Positions 1 to 14,200 of a stretch of 64,000 nucleotides of DNA are shown one piece after another. A program made the position numbers and the translations under genes. This stretch comes from Marisa cornuarietis (Eukaryota; Mollusca; Gastropoda; Architaenioglossa; Ampullariidae): contig SMMW01000606.1 in NCBI GenBank assembly GCA_004794655.1, positions 558,501 through 622,500 of the forward strand, written 5' to 3'. Position 1 is the first letter of the stretch; every line of letters starts with the position of its first letter. Under the pieces are notes generated by a model. The model searched no databases. It was given only the letters and a program-made list of their open reading frames with translations, and had not been told where the DNA came from.

Positions 1-3000
1 TACGAACAAAGGACGAAGAAGAAACCTTTCAACCTTGAAACTAGCTTCAGTCCACTCCACCGGAAGGCCGTGATGTCAAGGGCTAGCAGTTTATTCCGAC
101 GGTTCCGCTTTGTCAACAGGCCAGCGCTACTTGTTAGCTCTCTTCAAACAACATCACGGCTATTTGCTAGACGGGTACACGGTGTCGGGGTGGAAGTAAA
201 GACGTGGGTGGAGTGGCGGAGGGGGGGGGGAGAACGGTGACGGGTGAGAGCGCGGCGTTCAGGTATCAACGTCATGCAGCAGACGACAATCAATGCTCGG
301 TTCTGCTTTGGCGGGACAGCGACGTCTCAACCGTCGTCGATGACGATGAACGCAAGATAGCGCCCCCTCGCACAGCATCTTGCCCCATCTTCTGAGCTAA
401 GACTTGAACCACAGGTCGTGCCATGCACACTGAAGGGGTGGGGGAAAGGGCTATTAGTTCTTTGCCAAGAGGACCTCAGCTGTATCCACAGACGCGGGAG
501 TAGTTGTCAAGGCGTGGACTAACTACTCGCCCCACTGTCTTCCCTCTCTCGCTCCCCCCCCTCTCTCTCTCTCTCTCTGCTGTCGCGTGCCGCTCACAAC
601 CCACTGACAACCACCAAGGTGTTCTCTCCCTTTTTTTCGCGAGTAGATGTTCTTCGCAGAGGCACTGTTGGTAACCGTTGGCAAGAGTGCCTTTTAATCC
701 ACGTTGGTCTCGCTAATATTAATTGCATTGTACGCAGTGCCGAAAGAAGAATGGTCCTGGGGCTTAAAGGGGGGGGGAGGGGTTAAAGAGCTGCTCCGTC
801 CCCTTCGCTTCACAGTCTTAGGGAAGGTGGCAAAAAGCAGGCCGTGAAATTTTATTGTTTCCGGTGATAGGTCAAGGCGATGGAGGATCCCTGTAGGACC
901 GTAAAGGCGTAATAACAACCAGCTGCCGGACTCAAGGTTGAACTGACATTTTGTGATCACCGAGTGCTGTCTCAATTGACTTCATCACCGGCCAGAGTTC
1001 GACATCCCAGCTTGTCTCCCAGGTACAGGAGCACCAGTGACGTCACTTCATCCTTCTTTGTGTTCATCTCGCCCTGCAGTCCTCGCTTGCCCCCCAGACA
1101 TGTTCGTTCGCAGCCAGCGACATTCCACTGCACAACACCTGGCTGCCCATAATACAAACACACAATAGTGGATGGCTTACCGGCCCTTTGCTGCTTAACT
1201 CGAAGTTGTTTCGCTGAATTGCCCCATTCAAGTCCTGTCCATGGGCCTGTGGCTGTGAGATCAGCACACGAACTAAAAATAGCAAATGAAACACCTTTAT
1301 TATTCCTCCTGCTCCTGACTGATTCCGTCTTTTATTCAACTCACAGAAGTTCTTTTTTCCCCGTTATCGTCTCCCCCTTCCACCTTCCCTATGCAGTCAT
1401 TAAACACTTCATTATCAGTTTGGCATTCTCGGGATTATCAGACAGAAAGGGCTTCCACAGCCGCATCATGGAATTCGTAGATGGCTGCTGGGTCCTCTGC
1501 GTGCCAAACTCGCAGTCACGTGACAGTATGAGATCGTTGTTACTTCACGGAAGCCTCGCAGCCGGTGCCCAACGCACTCGCTCACGGCAGTTAAGAACGC
1601 CTCGACGGTTCCAGAGACGATCGGGTGTCAGACATTGTGGCCGTGTCATTGGCAAGAATTCTCTAACCAGAAGCAATAAAAAAGGGAGGAAAAGGGAGGA
1701 AAATGTCGAAATGCAGATTTCGTTTATCTCCAGTGACTGCCCCACACAACGATTTGCTGCTCGCCTTGGTCGAAATCTTCAAAGGGACCGCACCTCTTGC
1801 ATCTTCTTGCACTGATCGGTGAGCGACTGAAGTATCCTAACAATCTGCCGTCCACGTTTGCACATCGTAAAACTTGGTCATCGTCTACACCACACATCAC
1901 ACTTTTTGTGTAACATACCCCACGTCACAGCGAACTACCCACTCTAGTCCGGACGATTTGCGAAGGGGGATGGGGTTGTGGGGGAGGGGGCAGAAACTCA
2001 CACATGGCTATAGTGAGGCCTGTGAACTCGCAGCACGTGGAAGTGGCAGGTCAGGTGAACGAGTAGTTTGCGCATGTGGTTCCGTCGTAACTTTTTCGAC
2101 AGAGCCAGAAGAAGCCCGGTCACACACCCACCTCTCCACTACCAAAGGTAAATGTCGTGTGTCTACGATGCTGGTTGAGGAGGAGGTGACAACTGCCTTC
2201 CGCTGCGGCTGCGCGGAAAAAGACTCGCCGCTGACTGCTGTCGTTGCAGGGCGCGGTGAGATAGCAACACTACAACCAACTCGACCTACGCAGGTAGTTC
2301 ACATCACAGACACAACCACTTGGATCACGTCACAATCTCATCCACAAGTCCCTTGGCCTTGACTTCAGTTATGGCTTTACCTCTAGGGCAGGCGAACAGG
2401 CCGAGTGCCTCTCCCGTCATATCTGTCTAGCACCAGAATAAATCACAGTTACATTTTTGCTCGACGCTGCTGCGACTTTTTGCGAAGCAGGGCTGGCTGG
2501 CATCCCAGCTCAAAGTCACTGAACTTTTTTTTTCCTCCGTCTCTCCCCCCACCTTCTGCCTTCAGACTCTGCACGAAAAAATGGAAAAAAATTTTTGCTA
2601 AAGGTTCAGCGTTTAGCATCTTTCGAGTCCGGCGTCTCAAGTGGGCTGGGTAGGGGCTGGGGGTAGTAGGGCGAGTGGCCTCCGGAGACGATCCTTGCCA
2701 CGCGCGACAAAATAATTGAGCGTGAACACGCGCGTGCAAACCCTCGCAGCTCGCAGGTCAAAACTGCAGGCAGAAGGCAGGTCCCGCTGTTCACCGCCAG
2801 TCTCGCGACTACGCGACTACCCGATGTGGCTGAGCCATGGCGGCTCGCTTTAAAGGGGGCGCCGACACTACGCGAGTGGTTCGCGTGCTCAGGCTGTGAT
2901 TCTAGTGCAGCAACATCCCGGTGGCTTCAACCGCATCGCTTGGTTTGTAAAGGTGAGGGGGGATCATTGACACTAAAGTCACGGAGAATCGGCGATGGAG

Positions 3001-3170
3001 TGAATCAAAAGAAAAAGTCTCTTGGAGTTTTCCATAAAAGAAAAAGATTGCGAGAGGGGGCAGGATGAAAGAGAGGAGAAAACAGTAGCAAGTTTTGTTT
3101 TGCTAAGATCAATTACAGATAGTCGAAGAAGTTGATGCCGGGAATGAAATGTTCTTCGAATACGAATTGC
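1..3170. other. No recognised gene; relatively GC-rich stretch
   Basis: No open frame here resembles a known protein. The longest (1168-1815, +, 215 codons) is rich in Ser/Arg/Leu with no domain and no clear splice context. Short G or C runs (222-231, 769-781) and a CT tract (about 557-577) are present. CpG dinucleotides are more common at 2690-2900 than in most of the window, so a promoter or 5' exon of a gene outside the window is possible but not shown. Confidence 0.4.
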
Positions 3171-3178
3171 AGACTGCA

Positions 3179-3203
3179 AAACACACACACACACACACAC
3201 ACA
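3179..3203. repeat. (CA)n microsatellite
   Basis: An uninterrupted run of about 12 CA units, directly visible. Confidence 0.95.
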
Positions 3204-3631
3204 AATTCATTTCTAGATCACTGTCCATCCCTCTTTCTAACCTTTACCCCTCTTCGCCCTGAGGCCTCCCCCCATGGTTGTCTGTTTAACAGCGTGTCAT
3301 TAGATCTGCCGACGGAGGGAAAGTCTACAGTCTGATGTGATTTTGGTATTTTGACTTCCTAGTACATTACGAAAGATTAGTTCCAAACATACCCCTCGGC
3401 ATGCCCCAGAGATTACATGTATGGAATGTTATGAAAGACCGGCTGAGACTGGATGTGCCTAAAGGTTAATGCTCTCAATCACATCTTTTGCAATAAAAAA
3501 TAACAAAAAATAGTGATTCTCAGTGGTGAAGATGTCAAGTGCTTTATTAATACTCTAAAATTGAATAGAGAGAAAATGTTGAAATCTGACTACAGTACTA
3601 AAACGTGTTTCTTGCGATGTACTAGTTGCTG

Positions 3632-3705
3632 TGTACTAACATGAATACCTTTATTTGTATGTAATAACATGAATACCTTTATTTGTATGTACTAACGTGA
3701 ATACG
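3632..3705. repeat. 28-bp tandem repeat, about 2.6 copies
   Basis: Units begin at 3632, 3660 and 3688, each starting TGTA(C/A)TAAC(A/G)TGAATAC. The first two are nearly identical; the third is partial. Confidence 0.85.
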
Positions 3706-4389
3706 TTTGAGAAATCTGAAATAGCAACTGTACGCATGGTGAATACTAACAGAAACAGGTCACTGCTTCTTGTCTGTATGTGCTAATCAGTCAGCATGCA
3801 CACTGTCACCTTCTGTCTTTTCATTTTTTTTCTCTCTCCTCCCCGACCTCTCTCTCCTCCCCAACCGCCCCAGGTGAAAATAGAATAATATGCAATTTCA
3901 ATTAATTTAGAAATCATAAATATCTATAATTCATGCATATACTATAAATCATGAACATCATCTTAGCTCGATAGATCAGTAGTGAGACGAAGGGAATAAA
4001 ATGTTTAGAGTATATTTGTAACCCGCCACCACTTAATGAGTCTTAACTCGCGCAGAGCAGTTTCCTGCTAGAGGCCCCGAACGGTGATTGGGGTCAGTTT
4101 TGTGCAGTTCAACTTTTCTTTAAAAATTAATTCCCTGTCGACTAAACTAACAGGAAAATACACTACTATGTTAAAATGAAAGTTAGAAATTATCTTAAAA
4201 TACATTTTAGTCGATGTACCCCACGGCGATCAGTCTCGACTTCCACAGGAAAGTGACAAAATTCAAACGTTGTTTCGGTACTGTGATATTTTAGTTATGT
4301 TAAAATAGCTTTCAGGATGATATCACCAAAAGGGCTAAAACTCAGCGGTAGAACTTTCTTATTGGAGGTGGGGGGGAAGCTGCGTCATA

Positions 4390-5132
4390 GGGCGGGCTAT
4401 GCTATTTTGTGAGAGGGGAGAGCGGGTAGGATCGATGTTTGAGAGGGGTGTGAGGTTGGGCGTCGGTTGGTGTTGTGTGTGATTCATGAAGTGGGGTTAG
4501 GTTTAGGGTTTGGGTTTGATGTAGGGGTAGGGTTTGGGTTAGGGTTAGGGTTAGGTTATATTGTAGTGAATTGAGCAGACGACAAATGTTGAGGACTGGT
4601 CGAGTGACGTTATGGTGGTTGACATGGAGGTGTGTTAACTGATTGGCTGGTTTTGGGATGGTTTTAATCATGTGATATTTGGTGCGGGAAAAGTTTGTTG
4701 ATTTGATTTCATGTTAGCAGACGAGAGAAAGTCGAGAGGAGACAAGATGACGAGTGTGGATGGAAATTTGGGGAAAATTTGTGGTGCAGTTGTGGCTTTC
4801 AAAGAAAAGTTGAGAGATGCGGAGCCTATAAAGTTTAGCAGAAAAAAGTTTAGAATGGATGGAGAAGTGATTAGGTTGTTTGTTTTGAGTTTAGTTAAAG
4901 ACTTTGAGTTGTTTTTTGAGTTTTTTACGTGAATGTGGATTGATTAAGGATTCAAAGAAGATGGAGCAGACGACATCAGGACAAATTTTGTTCATTTTCG
5001 GATATTATTTTACGGAAAAATTGGAGTAAGGATTCGAAGAAGATTAAGCAGACGATATCAAGGGAGTTTAGCGATGACAGAGCAGAAGATGAGTGACGTG
5101 ATAGTGACGTCACTATTTTGCATAGCTCCGCC
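4390..5132. mobile_element. Possible non-autonomous DNA transposon (MITE-like)
   Basis: Imperfect terminal inverted repeats are visible. The left end reads GGGCGGGCTATGC and the right end, reverse-complemented, reads GGCGGAGCTATGC, each followed by a similar A/T-rich stretch and GTGA. Both ends are bordered by the dinucleotide TA, as expected for elements that duplicate a TA target. The interior is G/A-rich on the + strand, with a telomere-like tract on the left and two related segments at about 4948-4980 and 5029-5062 (GGATTC-AAGAAGAT- followed by GCAGACGA). The open frame at 4711-4932 resembles no known transposase. The family is unknown and the element call is an inference. Confidence 0.4.
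4498..4556 (+). repeat. Interstitial telomere-like (TTAGGG) tract
   Basis: Degenerate TTAGGG/TTTGGG/TAGGGG units end in three near-perfect units at 4537-4556. TTAGGG is the animal telomere repeat. The tract lies inside the MITE-like interval. Confidence 0.75.
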
Positions 5133-5134
5133 TA

Positions 5135-6350
5135 CAGGTAAGCCAGTTTTTTATGGCCGTCGTGTGGCCCCCCTATAAGAAAGCTGTTCCAACTCAGCTC
5201 TCCTCCAAACCGAGCGATACTTCAGTAATGAATGTACCTTAATCCGACTCAACAAACGCACACAGTATCTGACGAAAATGTGTAAATCATAAATAATCTG
5301 TTCCGGCAAGAGGAGCAAATATTATTCCTCTTTAATCGGGTGTTTTCTACTGATGAACAAATGCGATGAGGCGACAGTAAAAGTCTTAGTGCCTGTCGAC
5401 ACATCATTGACTTCGTACATGAAGTGAACGAGACTAAATACATTTCTACAGAATCAAAAGTTTAAAACTTGAAAACAAAATTCTTTGGAATTATTTTCTG
5501 TAGTCTGTATCCTTAACATATTTTAAACGCTGACAGAAACATAACAGAGCAACTCAGTGGATAATGAATTCAGCGAACCGTGATGATGAGAAACAAAATG
5601 CTATTTACGAGTAAAAGTGAACTCACGAAAATCGTAGTAAGGAACCAAAACGGAATAGTGATGTTCGGGAAGCCAAGGGAAGAGAAAAGTCACAGCAACA
5701 ACAGCAACAACAGCAGTCGAGCGACTTGCCGATGAGTTTTCGTCCTCGTCCCGACTGCCTGAGTACTACTCGCTTCAAACAGTTCCATGGCTTGTCTCCC
5801 TTGTCCAACCCACCTCCAACAGAACGTTTTGTTTTTACAGCTGTCTTACGTGTCGACATCCGATACCTTTCTCAAGTCTTCTCATTTATCACTGTTCTGC
5901 GTTTATTTAGAATATCAGCCTACAGGCATTTGTTCATTCACCCCACCATAGCCTAGACTATAGACATTTGAAACAGCCAGATCTCCAGTAGATTAATTAC
6001 TTAATATATTTATTTATTTCAGATGTATATATTTTTTATAAACTACAAATAAGATTTTTTTTTAAATTATGGTAAGTATTGTTGCCAGAACGCACACTTA
6101 GCGCGCATCGAAAACGTGTACCTTAAATTTAATCCCACATTCCCAGGTCAGAACGATGCTGGTATTGTGCCGATAGTCGTGAGGTTATCGTCGACGACAC
6201 CACGCAAGGCACCTGGTGTCGTAGTTCAGACGATGCTGTGCATCAGCCTCGGGTCGTCCTTCATCATACCTACGTTGGTGCGTGCAGTGCGTTTGCCATC
6301 ATGGGTCGCTGCTTCATTCAATCTCCTGACTTGTACAGGCTGAGGTATGC
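5135..6350. other. No gene seen
   Basis: AT-rich sequence with only short open frames and no protein resemblance. A short CAG/CAA-like run lies at about 5694-5715. Confidence 0.4.
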
Positions 6351-6353
6351 TGC

Positions 6354-6551
6354 TTAACCTGTAACCTTTCTTGAGCGGCGGAAAGACCAGTCCCTTATGT
6401 TTTCCAAGCAACTCTGTTTTTTGTTAACCTCGGCATCAGCCCTCCAGGGTACACTGAAGGATTGTCTTAGAGTGGTGAGTCTCGTCACACGGCCAGACCA
6501 GAACAACGGAGGCCGTTTTACTGTTGGCAGAAGAGATTCTTGGTGGCCCAC
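6354..6551 (-). mobile_element. Decayed RTE-like LINE fragment (C-terminal part of the RT protein)
   Basis: The minus-strand translation contains GHQESLLPTVKR followed by a (F/L)xW-SGRVTRL segment, then an ENIRDW motif. This is the order found at the C-terminus of RTE-like reverse transcriptase proteins (GHQE-LLSTVKRRKL, GHVTR, NIKEW), and it matches the better preserved fragments at 18320-19835 and 49063-49330. It is short, diverged and not expected to be active. Confidence 0.6.
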
Positions 6552-7748
6552 CAGGGAAGAGACCGTGCTTATAATGGTCTTGTTTTACAAAAGGAAACTC
6601 GAAGCAAATGTCCCAGGCACTGGTCTCGAATGCCTGGATTTTTCTTTAATTGCTATATAAGCTAGCAGAGCTCACTTCACGCGCACAGTTTTGAGTGCAC
6701 TATGAGAGAATAGTTCAGTAACAGAAACAAATCGGATGATATTGCTGGTCAGACTGAAATGCAATGTTGCCACCACTCCCTACTTCAAAAAAAAGCTTCC
6801 TGGCTGCAAGGAGACTTAGAAGCCACTAGCTGCTGAAAGTATCGAAAACAGTGACCGAAAAAAAGATGATTTATAGATAGATAAATAGATATGGATTCTC
6901 ACAATGGGACTTTGTTCAGTAAAAAGATTATTTCTCAATAATATCATCAGTGCTCTATATCATTAACCTTTATGTTTCGATGACTGGAATTGTCTGTGAC
7001 ACTATTAATGGCTCCAGAAATGAGAGAAAAAAAAGGAGAGAGACAGTTCTTATACTGTGGTCATTATTTATTAACATTCTTTTAACTGCTCCTAAGTTTT
7101 CTTAAACAACGCTTTACAAAATTTCAGAGCTCGAACTGTACGCCTGTGTCTGTTCGTTATAATCTTGCTGTTGTACATTAACCGGAGAAGAGAAAAAAAG
7201 AGTTTGCGAAAGGAGAAGGATCACACAGAATTTTCTTTTTCATGTGGACGTGTTCGCCGATATTATGTACTTACACTCTGTCTCTATTTTTCTAATACTT
7301 TAATCTGTGACTTTAATTTATGTATACGACCTGACAGACCGACATAATTCTTAAAACTCTTAAATTCTCTCAACATAAAAATATCTCATATTTAAACGAT
7401 TACACATTAGTTTTGCATTCCTGGGGGAACACTTTTTTCCCCTAGCAGGTTCGCAGAAAAGTTATCTTCTCTATTCGGTGCTTATTCATCTTCAACTTTT
7501 TCTCCTTAGCCATCGCAAAGGTGGACCTGCACTTCGATAAGAACATCTCTACTTACTGTTGAGGGTGATCCAGCTCCTCGTGTTCTTGATATGTAGATTA
7601 TGATGAACAGCGTCCCTTGCACCTGCTCCTGAAGTGTAGGCAATACAGATTTTGACGGACACAGGCTGATTAAGCCCCGTAGGCTTGATTTCCTAACGAA
7701 ACTTTGAAACAGCATTTTTATGTTTGCTGTCATTCAGTGATACACTCG

Positions 7749-7787
7749 TTCTCTCTCTCTCTCTCTCTTATATATATATATATATAC
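7749..7787. repeat. (CT)n(TA)n compound microsatellite
   Basis: About nine CT units run directly into about nine TA units. Confidence 0.9.
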
Positions 7788-8523
7788 AGATAATGAAATA
7801 AAGTCCGATAATAAAATCGGGTGGAAAGAAGCCTGATCCTTTGTCCAAAGTGAAAGTCGCTTTAAGAAAGATTGTAAAACATTAGGCGAGAAGAGGAGGA
7901 AAAGATCTGAAAAAAATGATTATTACAAGATGGCGCTTGTGTCAAAGTCGTTTTCCATTTGTCCGTCATTCCGTCCCGTAAACTGTTCGACTCAGTCTCC
8001 GTAGACAGGTTGAAGGCATAAATTAATTTCTCGGCATTTTTCCCTTTCTTGTGATCTTGGGCAGACTACAGTTTATAAGTTCTCTGCTAAAGAGAACATG
8101 CAAATAAAACAAGAAAGGAAAAAGAACAAAATTTTGTTTACCGGTAGAGACCTAAAATGTCAGCAGCGTGTTTAAAGCGCCCAAAGGACATAAAAGAGTT
8201 TACTCTTATCCTCGTTTCTTTAGTTGGGTGGGGTGAAGGAATGTGGCACTGACATAATCATGCAAGTACCGATAGCTGCTTCAAATTTTCTCAGTGCAAA
8301 ATTCATCTTTTTCCCTCTGTAACACACAATCTGATGTGATGATAATACAGAGGACACGACTTCGTCAAACTTTACTTACACGTGGGACTTTTTTTTATGG
8401 TGTCGGTACTTTGCTGACCAGATATTAATAGGATTAGACGTTTACACCATTTCTGCTACAATACTTTTTTTTCTTTTTGCATTTCTTGTCTTTTCCTCGG
8501 ACTTTCTTATCTTCTTTATTGCT

Positions 8524-8556
8524 TTTTCTTTCTTTCTTTCTTTCTTTCTTTCTTTC
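8524..8556. repeat. (CTTT)n microsatellite
   Basis: About eight TTTC units in a longer pyrimidine-rich region (8465-8655). Confidence 0.9.
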
Positions 8557-10151
8557 GTTCTAAATTTTGCTTGCTTTTTTCTTTCTCACAATGCGTCCTC
8601 ACTTTCCAGCGAGTTTGCTGAGTTTTTTTTCTTCTTTTCATTTTCTTTTATAAGGAGATCTATTTTTACGGCCTACAAATAACGGTCGTCTCTGGGGTTG
8701 GTCATTACTCACTTCACAAACAAGAGACTTTCAAAGCCAGAATTGAGGTAGTAGGCTGATTTACTGGTTGCCGTGAAGAACCCCGCACTACCTCTTGTGT
8801 TTGTTTGAAAGTTGGCTGGATGTTGTGTGTGTTTACCGAGGGACCACGAAAGTAAACACTCTTTTGCTTTAGATTGCTGTTTGCCTGTTTAGAGACAAAC
8901 TCAAGCTGTGCCAGGTCGAGAGAGAGACACGAGATAAAGCAGCTTTACCGGTCCCGCCATCAAATCGAAGCCTGATTTAATCTTTAGAGAAATGAGAGAA
9001 AAAACATAGTGTGCTAATCCTCGACTCGCAGCGGGCAAGCGATAGACCAAGTGACCAGCATGCTTCAGTTGCCAAGGCTTCGTGTCGTAAATTGTGATCT
9101 CTATACGATAAAAGTGAGCTTCTAGAGCTCAGAGAAAAACATTCAGATATTGTCGAGGACGCGGAGGTATGGAGCAGGAACTGGGGTGTGATAATACAAG
9201 GATGTGTCTCAGGTTCTAAGATCACCCACCTGCAGGAAGACAACAATATTAGAAACTTCTCACACCATCCCCATCGCGTGCGCACACGCACACACACACA
9301 CACTGAGCGAACCCCCCCCCCTCGAAAAGGAAATGTTTATCTGAAAGCATTCATCATCATCATAAAGGAAGGAAAAGGCGTTACTATTATTAACAAAACC
9401 GAAATAATTCATACTCTAACAATTTTTTCAGTTCATTTAAAGTTACTTCCTTGTGGCTTCATACTTTCATAAAAAAAACTTTGAATTGATTATGGCTAGA
9501 GCCCACGCCGACATTTTCACGACCTAATTAGATATTGTGTACTCCGCACGTCTTGTATTTTTTTCGCAAAGCATCTAAGACCAGAGTAGTGTGCAAATAT
9601 TCTCTTGATGTTCGTACCCCATTCCCCCATTCGTCTACCTTGACTTCCTTTTTCTTTCTTTCCCATTGCGTGCGTGCGTGAGAACAGAGACCTAGGAAGA
9701 GGCTATACCGAATTGTTCTGTTTATACGGTCACAGGACCACATGGCCCACAGACTCTATTCCTGTCTTTCCGACACCTTCCGGGCGCCATTTTGTTGGCG
9801 TCATTGCATGGCTGCAGGGTGTCTGTGTAATCTGGCAGCGACCTCAGTATGTTTGTTCTTAGTGTTTAGTTGTGCACCAGAGGTGAGCGTGTGTTGCAGA
9901 GTGCAGGAGCACGGTGTCCTGCCAACTTAGCCTGCACGGACATGATTAGCAAAGCAGGTTTACATCATTTACACTCCTTGCAGACTGAGGTAAAGACGTC
10001 TCACCGGAGTTCAACACCCAAATGCATTCACAGATGTTGCCCGTCCTTGTGAAATAGCAAAGAACTTACGGTAACTTCCCCAAAGTCTGATGCACAAGAG
10101 ACAAACATCACTGTATTGTTTTTCGAATGTTTAGTTTTTTTGTTCATTTGC

Positions 10152-10233
<82 letters not shown>
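10152..10233. repeat. (CTTT)n microsatellite
   Basis: About 20 perfect CTTT units. All frames on both strands stay open through it, giving low-complexity frames that are not genes. Confidence 0.95.
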
Positions 10234-10579
10234 CATCTGCTGGACCAGTCAGCGTTTTGTTTTTATTTCTTTTTTTTTTTTTTGATCGCCTCTTGGTGTG
10301 TAATACAACAAATTCAGCATCGTATGGTTTCAAACAGATATCGGTACTTCTATTGCAAGAAATGTGACCTTAGGTTTTACCCTTGCTAATTTTGGCTCTT
10401 TATCGCACTTTGCATTTTAGGACGGCGAACGAAAACTGCCTTTCATCCATCTTTTTCTCGCTAGAAAATGGAGTTGTCTGAGACATTTTGACAACGCTAT
10501 TGAAATATTCACAAACTGATTACTCATTCACTCTGGATGCCATTCTTCGCCTCCCTAGTCTAGCTGGCGACGGATGGCA

Positions 10580-10600
10580 AAAAAAAAAAAAAAAAAAAAA
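10580..10600. repeat. Poly(A) tract
   Basis: About 21 A in a row. It could mark an old retroposed end, but no element was recognised upstream. Confidence 0.8.
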
Positions 10601-11210
10601 TCGTGGTACGTTTGCACCTCGTTCTAGATCGTAAGTGTTAATGATAGTGAACTCCAAACTTAAGATGACCCGGGCTTGCAGATCTGAGCTGTGGGGGGAA
10701 GCGGTATTGCAAATATTGTGGGAAAGCAGCCCATTAAGATTCAGAGACCAGATTAATCATTCAGGACATCACACCTGATGATAAGCCAGTTTGCAGCTTG
10801 CATTTCTAGGGGTTAAAGTAGGGGAGGGGGACAATTTTGCATTTCTAGTGTAGAGAATCCTGAATCTCGAGGGCTGGTGTGAGGGGCTAAATCTTTGCTT
10901 ATAAGTGCGCGGAAGCCTACATTTTCTCGGACCAGAAGCTTGCTATTCTGGGGATAGTGCCTACATTTCTTGATGAAGAAATCAGTATCTGTGGAGGTCT
11001 CCATTTCTACTGTTAGAAGATTTTATTTTCAGGAGGAAGTCTGCTTTTGGGGTGATATAATCATACTTGATGACGTTAATCCTGCAGATATGGGGCTATA
11101 AACCAGTATTTCTTGTCACGTGCATACATTTCTTGCATACAGAACAAAATACGAACGGACCCACACACAACATCGAAGAACGAATTGAAGCTCACAATGC
11201 TCACAGACTT

Positions 11211-11265
<55 letters not shown>

Positions 11266-11283
11266 CTCTCTCTCTCTCTTTCT
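11211..11283. repeat. (CA)n(CT)n compound microsatellite
   Basis: About 25 CA units run into about nine CT units. Confidence 0.95.
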
Positions 11284-14200
11284 CTCTCACGCACACAAAT
11301 ATGTCCTTCTTACTCTCTAATGCGTTTGAGAGTTTGAGACAGACGAGCGGACAGGACGACAGACACGCATGCAGACACACTAGAGGGAGTAAGCCGCCCG
11401 CAGTGATGGTCTGCCCCTCATCAAACGTCTGGTGCGGCACAGTTTAACGACTTCATCTTGGCGTCTCCTCTCCCACTGGTTATTCTAGCGCACGCCCGAG
11501 GCTAGACTTCAGCTAGATGGGTTTGTCTCGACACTAGTTAAGTCAACTCTAAAACGGCTCTGGAGAGCTTGGGTAATGTTCTGGGACACGCATATACGCG
11601 TCAGTACTTCAGGACTTCGTGTGTGTGTTGTAGAAAAAGAGAATAGGGATTTAAAGTACAGAGCTGCCTTACTGATAGATTACATAAATACATATAAAAA
11701 TACATAGAATAGACGGATTGACAAAACTGGGATTTTTTTTAAGTATAAAACTTATGTGCCGAAAGAACGGGAGTTCAGATGCAAAAATAGTATAGACATA
11801 TATATATTTTTTTCAAATACATAGCTAGAATAACTACATACATGATATTGCTCGCTCTTTGTCATTCAGGGCTAACTACAAATGTCTAACTCGCTGCTTG
11901 TCGTGACATGACTGAGAACTTGTGCTCAGAAAGAAGTAAAAAAGATGTCACGCAAGATTCACATTTGCCAGAATGACCACTAAAACCAGGGCCACTAAAA
12001 CCTCACTGACTGCGTTTAACAGGTTGGAACTGGTGTGTGAAAGCTGATCTTTAAATGAACTGAGTAATTTCCTGCACTTTCTGCAATTTCTCGCTTTTTT
12101 TTTCTAGTTTAGACATTTCCCATTTAAAACTGCATGGAAGGTTCCTCGACAAACCAGCTGGGTCAGCAACTGTGTTGAATGACTAAAATATTTATAAGAA
12201 ATTTTGCACAATTTACTCTACACCTCTTCTTAATTTCTGTATCTTGCTCATTACACATGAGAAAGTCAATGCGTTGCCCACTCATCGGTGTAGCAGCAGG
12301 TCACTTTGTATCTAAGAACCTAATGCACGGACGAGCGAAAAATAAAAAAATCAGGGTCAGCAACTTCGGCGTGCTGAAAAGTAGCCGAGGAAAGAGGAAT
12401 TACTCCCCTTTATGAATTTCGCGCTTGCACGCTTCCCTCCCACCGCTACCCCACTGTCCATCATTCTCAGATTCTTTGAGTCCTCTCGAAACTAATCAGC
12501 CCTGGTCTTTCTCCGTGTATGAGAAATGCATACCCCTATGCGACTACTTCAAATCGGATTGGACGAAGCGCTAAGACTTTAGAATCCGAACAGTCAAAAA
12601 AATAAAAATAAGAAAAAAAAATAAGATAAAATAAAATAAACCCAGACTGTAGTATATCTAATTTCACGACTGTATTACCAGATTGTCTGATTTGTGTTTG
12701 ATTAGTAATTGTTTGACTAGCAATGCGTTTCCTGTAAAATCTTTGTTTAAGGCCACAAACGGCCCTGTTCTCTAGCCACTCTCCGAGATTAGGACATGAT
12801 GGCTACTTCGTTTCATGTAATTTAAGTCAAATCCATACCCTAATTATCAACAAGAAAAGGAGAAGCTATAGATTGTCTTAATCAGGCACACAGATATCTG
12901 GTCACAGCCCTATGTACAAGCTGCATAAAGAGCAACATTTGGGTGGGGGTGGCTTCATTGCCTTACTCGTGCCAAATGTAACAAACTACATAATTTTTAC
13001 AGACTGTCAATTATGGATAATATCCCTAACATAGATACAACGAAAAATCCCATCTAAAGTCTGTAGCACTGTTAGTGCCTGAAAGGAGCTAGTCAGCTTG
13101 TGCTTTTGCAAGAATGCTTTAGCAGAAAAAAGGAGTTACCTAGCCACAAACACCATATCCTTCTTCAATCTATCTGACTACATAGCTAGTTCATAAAAGG
13201 ATCCTAGCATACAAAAGAATGGCATATAATCAGCTGCTCAAAAGGTTGGTACACTCAATGATGTGTCTCTAAATTCCATGACTAACTCACACTGTCCCGA
13301 ACCCTCTTTCCTGAGGGTTCAGTTTCTTGTGCAGTTATTTTTTTAATGAAGGGGCTTTTGAACTGATTTAATGAAAGAGTTATATGAGGATGTTCATGTC
13401 ATCACCCTACAATTACTGGCTAATAAAGATGAGCAGAGTGTTTTTTGCTAATCATGCTGATGCTTGTACACTTCACTAGAAATATGCAAGGCAACATCAG
13501 CTAAATGTTAGATCTGAACAGACCAGATCGATGGCAATACCTATGAAGCTGGTGAACACCAATCCTCCATGTAACTAATGGAGCCTATAACTATGTAGTT
13601 TAATGTTTGAAAGCACCATTTTTAATTAGTATGTATTTCTATGAAGAGTCGTCAACATTTGGAGGCATACCGGCATCTTTGGTTGACTTTTCTAAAAGTA
13701 AAAGAAATAAGCAATTTTGTATTACAAGAATATTACAAGGTGATTATATTTTTCATTAAACACATAGATTAGATGATAAGCTTAGATAAAACAGATCGAC
13801 TTAACTTTTTTTTTTCTTTGGTCAGTTTCTTGTTTGTTCACATGAAGACTTTATATCTTATTATATTGACATGTTGTACGGGCCTAAAATTTAGTTGAAT
13901 CTCTATTTATATGTATCTAAACATTTCAAAGTTGGCTTAATTTTTAAAAAGTAGCAGTTTAATAGTTACAGTTTTAAATCATTTTTATCGTAAATGTATC
14001 ATACCGTTTTAAAAACAAATCATAATATTTGTTAATAGTTTTTTTTCAGATTTTTAAGTGTTAAATGTAGATTTTTCCTTCAGTTAACGATTTTAAAAAA
14101 GAGTTCAGAGCTTACTCACAAAAAGATGTAAGCTTTTTAAATTGTTTGTTTTGTGGCTATGAATAATACGTTTTCTGCGTCATTACGCACAGGGGTTTGT

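Noticed and set aside
1168..1815. 215-codon open frame near the left edge
   Set aside because: No recognisable domain, mixed composition, no splice or promoter context; probably chance in GC-richer DNA.
11067..11447. 126-codon frame
   Set aside because: Produced by the (CA)n(CT)n tract.
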